Shown piece after piece: positions 21,437 through 27,554 of a DNA stretch of 27,554 nt (the stretch's first letter is position 1; the number at the start of each line of letters is the position of its first letter). The notes beneath the pieces were generated by a model. That model ran no database searches and was not told the DNA's origin. It saw only the letters and a list, made by a program, of their open reading frames with translations. The translations under genes were made by a program, and so were the position numbers. The stretch spans positions 1 through 27,554 of the forward strand of contig MU626501.1 in NCBI GenBank assembly GCA_025603075.1, read 5' to 3'. This stretch comes from Neoconidiobolus thromboides FSU 785 (Eukaryota > Entomophthoromycota > Entomophthoromycetes > Entomophthorales > Neoconidiobolaceae).

Positions 21437-21534
21437 TGAGGGTGTTTTTTGATTTCATCACTTTTTCGATTTTTAAGTGTTATTTGAGCGGAAAGATCAT
21501 TAGTAAAATTTTCAAACAAAAAAATGCATCACCA
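21437..21534 (-). mobile_element. MITE copy 11
   Basis: A 98-bp element in reverse orientation with ends TGAGGGTGT and GCATCACCA, flanked by TT on both sides (21435-21436 and 21535-21536). The core shows TTTGATTTCATCACTTTTTC and TATTTGAGCGGAAAG. Confidence 0.85.
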
Positions 21535-22243
21535 TTTATCAAAGTTATATATAAATAAAATTAAACTTTGGTTTACTCAATAATACAAAAAGAAAAGAAA
21601 AGAGATATAGTAAATGGTTTTTAGATACTTTATAGGAATTATTTTATAATAAAGTATGTATTAAAGTATAATTAAGACATTATAATACTAAGTCTTCTAT
21701 AAATATATATAAGGCCTCATTTATACTATCTACTTTAAGATAATATTTAAGTAAAGCTTGTAGTTAAAAATGTAACAGTAACATGAAATTGGACAAAATC
21801 AAAAATAACAATAATAGAAAAATTATTTTATATAGCAATCAATAAACTATTTTATCACTTTAGTATAATAATTTAATTCACATACTATAAATCTGCCAAT
21901 TGGGATTGTGAACACAAAAGTTATACATAATCAAAATAACATATTATTATAAGCTGAGTATGGATCCATAGAATTAAAATTAGCTTTAAAGATAAAATAA
22001 TAATAATATGTATAATAAAACTAACGTAAAACAGAGATTAATAGTCGAGGAATTTTAAATCCATACCAATATTTTAAAAAAAGAAAGACGGGAATTTATA
22101 GTACAAAAAAACTCAACATACCCTCAAATCTAATACGATTTGGTCTATTTGGTTTACTTTCATTCATCTACTTTTTTATACTAAAGAAGCCCCTAAGTTA
22201 AGTGATTTGCCATCAAAATCAACCTACCAATGTTTTAAACATA

Positions 22244-22344
22244 TAGGGATGTATTTTTGGGTTTAAAAATTCTAGTGATAGTTTTTTCACACAAATAGGG
22301 CTTAAAAGATGGAAGAAGTGATGAAGCCAAAAAAAACACCCCTA
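22244..22344 (+). mobile_element. MITE copy 12, inserted in the P450 pseudogene (5' part)
   Basis: A 101-bp element with ends TAGGGATGT and ACACCCCTA, flanked by TA at 22242-22243 and 22345-22346. Taking out the element and one TA leaves AAACATATGTTTTC, which joins the P450 segment ending QCFKH to the segment beginning MFSSKPRD in the same frame. Confidence 0.92.
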
Positions 22345-23607
22345 TATGTTTTCAAGTAAGCCTAGGGATGTGAAGCATGAAAAATTGACAAAAAAGGATT
22401 TAAATAAATACAAATTAATAACTATGTTTAATTATGGGACGTGGGAGATCATTATCAACTCCCTAAAAACAGTAAGGATGATATCAACCGATAGTGGTAA
22501 TTTCCCTAAAGAAATACGCAGATAATCTTCTACATATTTTATTTTCAAAGTCCATGGGTAAAAATGCGGTCTACTCTGATGGTACTGCCTGAAAAAAACA
22601 TTACAAAATTGGACAAGTATTTAAAAAAAAATAGCACTATCTTCTTATTCTAACCTATCATTTTAAATTTTGTAAAAATATTTTAATCAACCTATGAATG
22701 CTCAGTTGATGTTTATAGGTATGTGTAAAAGACAACTGTGGATTCTTTAAATAAAGGTATTATGAGTATTAATTTTAATTCAGTTGGAAATCAAGCAGTG
22801 GGTTTCATATGAGCATACAACCAAGTCATTAGTGATTTATTTTATCCTATTTATTTAATATTTGCGCTTCTTGATAGTGTCTGAGATCTATCTAGAAAGA
22901 TTTCGTATGAAAACTTAACTTTAATTGAAACTTGTTTTGAACAAAAAAAGGAATACAATCATAAAGAATAATAGTATGTATGATAATAATAGTGATGGTG
23001 ATTTTTTAACTTTAATGATAAAAGCTAATTTAAATAATAAGATCTCATTTAGAGATAAGAGAATAAGATATATTTCAATGATATACATTAGCTGGACATG
23101 ACACCACAACTTTTATCCTACCAGGAGCTTTACATTTTCTAGCTGGAAATTCAAATGTTTAGGAAAAAGCATGTAAAAAAGTTATCAAAATAGTGAGATT
23201 AAAGGAATATAAAAATTGTAAAACGTTGACAGAATTCAATTTCTTACTAATGAACAGGTTAAAGAAATGAACTATTTATTGTTTATTATTAAAGAAACTG
23301 TAAGATTATATCCCCTTGTATACAGACTATCAGCTATAATTAATAAAAAGAGTTTAGAGTTAATGGCTTCCATATTCCTGAAGGTTATGCAAATAAACTC
23401 ATATCAAAAAGATTTTTCAATGAAACTAATAATAAGAATAACAAGGAAGATATTATTTATTTCGGTAATGAAAATGATAATTTTTTAGATCTGGAGGGAG
23501 TTGATTTTATATTGGTAACTCTTTTTCCATTTTGGAACAAAAGTTATGTTTTCAATTCTACTTACAAAATATTCTATAGATTATCCTTTTAATTTGATAT
23601 AAGCAAA

Positions 23608-23707
23608 TGGGGATGTATTTTTGCGTTTAAGAATTTTACTAACAATTTTTACACTCAAATAGTGCTTAAAAGGTAGAAAAAGTAATGAAGCTGAAAAAAC
23701 ACCCCCA
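23608..23707 (+). mobile_element. MITE copy 13, inserted in the P450 pseudogene (3' part)
   Basis: A 100-bp element with ends TGGGGATGT and ACACCCCCA, flanked by AA at 23606-23607 and 23708-23709. Taking out the element and one AA leaves AAGCAAATGGTGCC, which joins DYPFNLI(stop)AN to GAPFLLAPN in the same P450 frame. Confidence 0.92.
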
Positions 23708-23800
23708 AATGGTGCCCCATTCTTATTAGCTCCTAACTTTTTGTTGTTGCCCAAAGATTTGCTTTCAAATTTCAGGTCTTTAAATAAACTGGTTATCTAT

Positions 23801-24704
23801 AACTATTCTTATTGTAATTTGCATGTGAATTTTTTTAGTTTTATTAAAATTAAATAAGTTATAGGGTAAAAAAATTAAAACTTATAGTTAATAAACATAC
23901 CTCTAATAAATAGATAGAATAAGTTGAGTTTAAGCCTTTATTTCTTGAACAAAAGTTTTAAAATGTTATTAGTTTTATTCTTTTATTAAAAATAAGTTAT
24001 GAAATACTTATAATATTAAGCCTATATTATTTACACTATATCTTTAACTATGATTTACTATTTATATCATTTTGAATAATTTTAATAATAAAAACGATCT
24101 ATAATTATAAGATACTAATTTAGACAAATGTTAAATTTATTTAAATAAATCTAAGCTTATAATTTTATAATAATAATAATAGTAGGATGTTTTCAAGTGT
24201 TGATCTGTGATGACTATTATTATATTAAATGAGACTGAAGTAAAACCATAGATTATAGATTTAAATTAAAACCTAAGCATAGACGATTAGATCAAGAGAT
24301 AGTTATTTGATGTAAAAATTTTCGCATCTTTGATTCACACAATATAACTTAATATCTTATACTTACCATTTTATTTATGTATAGATTTATAAGATTGTAA
24401 TAGATCTTTCAAAAATAGTAATTCGCTAAAGTTATAAATGCTATAAAAGCGGAAGAAAATGATAAAGTAACAATAATGGACTAACTAATAACTAAGTCGA
24501 ATTTAAACTCTATTTAGATTACTAAGCTATAATTTTTATAATTATGCGTTTAGTTTTAATAAAGTAACCATCAGGCTAAAAATGATTAAGTTGTAGCTTA
24601 AACAACTCCAAAAGTGAAGGGTACTGTTATCACATCATTTCAAAAAGATGCGTATAAAAGTATATAAAGTAAAACGAAGCAACAGCAACATCTAGAAACT
24701 AAAA
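23801..24704. other. Intergenic region upstream of the second alcohol dehydrogenase
   Basis: This is A/T-rich sequence after the P450 remnant with no further recognisable coding, RNA or repeat feature. The last 60 bases hold the TATA element of the downstream gene. Confidence 0.5.
24653..24660 (+). promoter_or_regulatory. TATA box of the second alcohol dehydrogenase gene
   Basis: TATAAAAG starts 52 bases before the ATG at 24705; a second, weaker TATATAAAG-like sequence follows at about 24660. The leader between them and the ATG is A-rich with CAACAGCAACA, as in well-expressed fungal genes. Confidence 0.6.
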
Positions 24705-25757
24705 ATGAATACCAAATTCAATAAAATCAGTGGTTATGCATGCCATGGAATTGGTGAAAAATTAGTCAAATTTACATATGATCCAGCTCCTCTCCAGCCC
24801 AATGATATTGAGATTAGAATATCTCACTGTGGTGTTTGCGGTTCAGATATCCATACTTTAGATAGTGGATGGGGACCAACCGATTACCCTACCATTGTAG
24901 GACATGAAATTATAGGAGAAGTAACAGCATTAGGTCCAGAGGTAAAAGACTTTAAGTTAGGGGATAGGGTAGGAGTAGGAGCCCAATGTTGCGCCTGTAT
25001 GAGTGAGGATTGCTATGCCTGTAAACGCCAGCGTCAAACCCATTGTGTAAAAATGGGGTTGACCTATGGTTCTAGAAGGTTTATTGATGGCTCAAAAACT
25101 TATGGTGGGTATGCTGAAGCTATTAGAGTTCAGCAAGATTTTGTATTTCATATACCAGAAAGTATACCTTCGGACTATGCAGCTTCTTTGTTATGTGCTG
25201 GTGCTACTGTATATACTCCTATGATTCAACAAGGATTTAAAGCAGGTGATAAAGTTGGTGTACTTGGAATTGGAGGTTTAGGTCATTTGGCTATTCAATT
25301 TGCTAATGCTTTAGGATGTGAAGTGTATGCTTTGTCCCACTCCCATTCTAAAGAAGAAGACGCTAAAAAGATGGGGGCTAAACATTTCATTGCTCACGGT
25401 AATGAAGGGGAGTCTGCTAAAATTAAAAACACATTGAACTATCTTATTGTAACCAGTAATGCTAAAGATACTCAATGGAATGCCTTTGCAAATTGGATGG
25501 ATTTTGATGGTAGAATCATCTTGTTGGCAGATCCAGAAGCAAATATTACTCTTCATCCTGATACTTTATTACAAAAAAATCTTGGTATTGGTGGATCCAT
25601 TATTGGCTCTCCTGATCAAATTCGAAAAATGTTGGATTTTGCAGCAAAGCATAAAGTTTATCCTTGGATTGAAAAATATCCTATGGATAAATGTAATGAA
25701 GCTATAAAATTGGTACGTGATGGTAAAGTCAGATACAGAGTTGTACTTAACAATTAA
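24705..25757 (+). CDS. Zinc-dependent, NADP-type alcohol dehydrogenase (cinnamyl alcohol dehydrogenase family), paralogue 2
   Basis: A single-exon gene of 350 residues, two shorter than its paralogue at the N-terminus. All family residues are present: catalytic zinc Cys42 (SHCGVCGSDIH), His67-Glu68 and Cys164; structural zinc Cys98, Cys103, Cys106 and Cys114 (CMSEDCYACKRQRQTHC); the GIGGLGHLAIQFA Rossmann motif; and the SHSHSKEEDA segment expected to bind the NADP phosphate. The reaction should be NADP(H)-dependent aldehyde/alcohol interconversion in the cytosol. Differences from the copy at 18872-19930 are spread over the N-terminal 160 and C-terminal 120 residues, but 25191-25394 is almost identical to 19364-19567 at DNA level (three synonymous changes in 204 bases). 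This suggests a recent gene-conversion tract. Both copies are intact, so both may be used, perhaps with different substrates or expression. Confidence 0.95.
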   Translation: MNTKFNKISGYACHGIGEKLVKFTYDPAPLQPNDIEIRISHCGVCGSDIHTLDSGWGPTDYPTIVGHEIIGEVTALGPEVKDFKLGDRVGVGAQCCACMSEDCYACKRQRQTHCVKMGLTYGSRRFIDGSKTYGGYAEAIRVQQDFVFHIPESIPSDYAASLLCAGATVYTPMIQQGFKAGDKVGVLGIGGLGHLAIQFANALGCEVYALSHSHSKEEDAKKMGAKHFIAHGNEGESAKIKNTLNYLIVTSNAKDTQWNAFANWMDFDGRIILLADPEANITLHPDTLLQKNLGIGGSIIGSPDQIRKMLDFAAKHKVYPWIEKYPMDKCNEAIKLVRDGKVRYRVVLNN

Positions 25758-25973
25758 ACCTTAATAAATTATTATCTTTATTATTAGAGTTTTATTTAAG
25801 CCATATTCTAATTTTTTGAGTAAACTTGATTAATACATAGTATCTATACATCCTTCAAATGTTTATTAATCTATATTAAGTCGCTGATTTAAAACTAAAC
25901 ATTACATCAAATGTCATTTACAATTTTCTTTAGTTACTATTAATAATTATTATAGGAAATATTGATTACAATA

Positions 25974-26072
25974 TGGGGATGTTTTTTTGATTTCATTACT
26001 TTTCCATTTTTTAAGCGCTATTTGAGTGGAAAGATTGTTAGTAAAATTCTTAAACAAATAAATGCATTCCCA
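25974..26072 (-). mobile_element. MITE copy 14
   Basis: A 99-bp element in reverse orientation with ends TGGGGATGT and GCATTCCCA, flanked by TA on both sides (25972-25973 and 26073-26074). The core shows TTTGATTTCATTACTTTTCC and AAGCGCTATTTGAGTGG. Confidence 0.88.
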
Positions 26073-26580
26073 TATATTTATTTATAATTGATGCTATATT
26101 ATATATATGAATGTTTAAATATTATTTGCAGATAACAATGCTTTTACAGTCGATGTAAACACTTGCATTGCCAATGTCACTATCTTTTCATTATTATTGT
26201 TTCTATGACTATTTAATTTATAATTTTTGGATTATTCGATCTAGTTAAACCACACATGTATTTAACTTTTGATAAATAGAGAGTATATCAATTCAATAAA
26301 ATGATGATGTTAGCACTAATAATAGCACTACAAGTCATTATATTATCCAAGCTGTCATTTTTTACCAGCTTTTGATTTTATTCACAGCAAAGCTATAGTT
26401 TAAGTTTAAAAGTAATCTCTGAAAGCAGCTGTAGATCCAAATGGTTCATTTTCATTAAGCTTATTTAAATAGCCAAAGGTCAATTTTACTTACTATAGTA
26501 AGTATGTATTTTTTAATTAATTTTTAATAGACTATATAGTAAGAAATGATCTAGCAATGAAACAATAATGTAAGGGTTGT

Positions 26581-26661
26581 GATAAATAGAATAAATAGAA
26601 TAAATAGAATAAATAGAATAAATAGAATAAATAGAATAAATAGAACAAATAGAACAAATAG
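26581..26661 (+). repeat. 9-bp minisatellite, AATAAATAG x 9
   Basis: Nine head-to-tail units of AATAAATAG; the first has G and the last two have AACAAATAG. It sits about 135 bases upstream of the DJ-1/PfpI start codon, in the likely promoter or 5' leader region. Confidence 0.95.
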
Positions 26662-26794
26662 GGAAAGTATGAGTGAATAAGGGAGTGTGGGCGCAAGAAA
26701 AAAAATAGAATGATTAGTAATCAATCAAAAACTATAAACTATAAATGTCAAGTTTTTATTTATTTTATTTTATTTTATTTTATTTCATTTACAG

Positions 26795-27554
26795 ATGATT
26801 CGTTTATTAAAAATTTTCTCTGCTTTATTATACATCGTATATTGCTCTGACGAAACTTCAAATGGTGATTGGAGTCATTCAAAAAGTAAACATGTGTAAA
26901 ATATATTCTCCATATATAATAATATCTCGATTATAGATATAATTGATCCCTATTTTCCAAGTCAACTGAAATATAAGGTAGGTGCAATATTGTTTGATGA
27001 CTTTGTAATGTTAGATTTAGTTGGACCACTTGAGGTATTAGGGGACGCAAATGGTAAGTTTGAAATCGAAACGATAGGAATACGCTCTAATTCAACGATC
27101 AAACCAATATTTCAAACACTATCGTTTAAAAATAATTTGAGTATGAAAGAAGCAATTCAGAGAGACTGGGATATAGTAATAATGCCTGGTGGTCATAAAG
27201 GTACTGAAAAATTAATTACATGCCCAGAGTTTATTGAAGATTATAAAAAGTTGATAGCAAAATCCAAAGTTATTTTTACAGTATGTACTGGATCCTTTGT
27301 GTTGGCTAAAACTGGGTTAATAAATGGGTTTAAAGCGACAACAAATAAATTACTCTATCCAAAGATAACTCCACTTTATCCGAACGTTGAATGGGAACCG
27401 AATGCTCGTTGGATTCATCATCGTCAGTTTATTACTTCATCCGGGGTTACTGCTGGTATAGATGCGGCTTTTTATATATTAGCTTTGGCTAAAAATATTG
27501 ATGAGGCTAAAAAATTCTCAAAGATTCTAGAATATTTACCAGATTGGGATCCAG
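26795..27554 (+). CDS. DJ-1/PfpI (ThiJ) family protein with signal-like N-terminus, 3' end outside the window
   Basis: Exon 1 is 26795-26885, then a 51-nt intron (GTAAAC...TATAG, 26886-26936, phase 1), and exon 2 from 26937 runs to the window edge; 236 residues are visible. Other donors near the end of exon 1 (GTGTAA at about 26893) give stops, so GTAAAC at 26886 was chosen. Residues 1-17 (MIRLLKIFSALLYIVYC) look like a signal peptide or anchor. The class-I glutamine-amidotransferase-like fold follows: KVGAILFDDFVMLDLVGPLEVL (44-65), with Glu64 expected near the active site; IVIMPGGH (110-117); the nucleophile elbow TVCTGSFVLAKTGLINGF with Cys147; ATTNK (164-168); ARWIHHRQFITSSGVTAGID. The residue after ATT is Asn, where bacterial relatives have His; I recall Asn in fungal homologues. 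The family includes proteases, hydratases and chaperone/deglycase-like proteins, so the exact reaction is open. Confidence 0.88.

Larger units (their letters stand above)
19931..22109. other. Intergenic region with three MITE copies
   Basis: Downstream of the first alcohol dehydrogenase there are MITE copies at 20521-20619, 20817-20917 and 21437-21534 and otherwise A/T-rich sequence. Short frames here (20054-20236 on the minus strand, 21364-21558 on the plus strand) show no family features, and the second runs through a MITE. Confidence 0.55.
22110..23800 (+). pseudogene. Cytochrome P450 pseudogene with two MITE insertions
   Basis: Pieces of a P450 follow in the right order over ~1.7 kb; without the two MITEs this is about 1.49 kb, the size of a 500-residue P450. 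They are: N-terminal membrane anchor (22124-22185, LIRFGLFGLLSFIYFFIL); hinge LSDLPSKSTYQCFKH (to 22243); [MITE 22244-22344]; FSSKPRDVKHEKL and GTWEIIINSLKTVRMISTDS, then GNFPKEIR (to about 22512); GKNAVYSDGTA followed by a stop where the helix-C tryptophan belongs (TGA at 22590); FNSVGNQ and AYNQVISDL; DFLTLMIKAN; the I-helix LAGHDTTTF (23088); NEQVKEMNYLLFIIKETVR with the K-helix ExxR (GAA at 23294, AGA at 23303); NGFHIPEGYAN; LFPF (23521-23532). KVMFSILLTKY then follows directly, so the heme-binding loop with its cysteine is missing. [MITE 23608-23707]; C-terminus APFLLAPNFLLLPKDLLSNF. There are at least three frameshifts and several stops, so it cannot make an active enzyme. The subfamily is not determinable by eye. 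Confidence 0.85.
25758..26794. other. Intergenic region with a MITE and a 9-bp tandem repeat
   Basis: The first ~100 bases resemble the 3' flank of the first alcohol dehydrogenase. MITE copy 14 lies at 25974-26072, the minisatellite at 26581-26661, and a TTTTA-rich tract at about 26754-26785 just before the DJ-1/PfpI start. No other gene is visible. Confidence 0.6.

Noticed and set aside
21364-21558. 64-codon plus-strand open frame
   Set aside because: It runs through MITE copy 11 and shows no protein family features.
22921-23109. 62-codon minus-strand open frame
   Set aside because: It is antisense to P450 pseudogene sequence whose plus-strand translation is clearly P450-like.
23267-23488. 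73-codon plus-strand open frame as an independent small gene
   Set aside because: Its first half is the K-helix region of the P450 pseudogene and its second half is the wrong frame after a frameshift.
25311-25707. Open frames at 25311-25556 (minus) and 25459-25707 (plus)
   Set aside because: Both overlap the well-supported second alcohol dehydrogenase gene in other frames.
512-26072. Regularly repeated ~100-bp units as a possible CRISPR array or tandem satellite
   Set aside because: Copies are dispersed, in both orientations, with irregular spacing and dinucleotide duplications at their borders, which fits transposition and not an array.

Overview
The window looks like nuclear DNA of a very AT-rich fungus. 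Genes are separated by long A/T-rich spacers and broken by short spliceosomal GT-AG introns; the seven I can place are 50-65 nt long. The proteins are eukaryotic: an NSRP1-type splicing factor, fungal MATE transporters, a kelch membrane protein, a seven-helix receptor, zinc alcohol dehydrogenases and a DJ-1/PfpI protein. An early-diverging lineage, for example an entomophthoralean such as Conidiobolus, would fit the base composition and gene set. That assignment is inference from memory, not shown by the sequence.

Layout. 1-1319: spacer with three copies of a short repeat. 1320-2561 (-): four-exon NSRP1-like gene. 3492-5148 (-): three-exon MATE transporter. 6844-6916 (-): tRNA-Ala(AGC). 8675-10518 (-): two-exon MATE paralogue. 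10962-12626 (-): kelch-repeat type I membrane protein. 13697-15256 (-): seven-transmembrane receptor. 15257-18871: long spacer. 18872-19930 (+) and 24705-25757 (+): two paralogous NADP-type zinc alcohol dehydrogenases. Between them, at about 22110-23800 (+), lies a cytochrome P450 pseudogene. 26795 to the window end (+): a DJ-1/PfpI protein with a signal-like N-terminus, cut off by the window edge.

The most unusual content is a family of ~100-bp elements, found 14 times in both orientations (512-612, 769-870, 917-1016, 3037-3135, 13117-13214, 13311-13398, 13435-13534, 17073-17169, 20521-20619, 20817-20917, 21437-21534, 22244-22344, 23608-23707, 25974-26072). Each has TGGGGATGT-like inverted ends and a conserved non-coding core. 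Twelve of the 14 are flanked by the same two A/T bases on both sides (TA, TT or AA). They behave as non-autonomous DNA transposons (MITEs). Two copies sit inside the P450 pseudogene; removing each copy with one duplicated dinucleotide rejoins the P450 reading frame. This is internal evidence for insertion and a 2-bp target duplication.

How the genes relate. The left half (3.5-15.3 kb) holds four membrane or surface protein genes, all on the minus strand, and is almost free of the elements. The right half is a duplicated alcohol dehydrogenase locus with a dead P450 between the copies. The two dehydrogenase genes share a 204-bp stretch with three differences inside otherwise clearly diverged genes, which suggests gene conversion.
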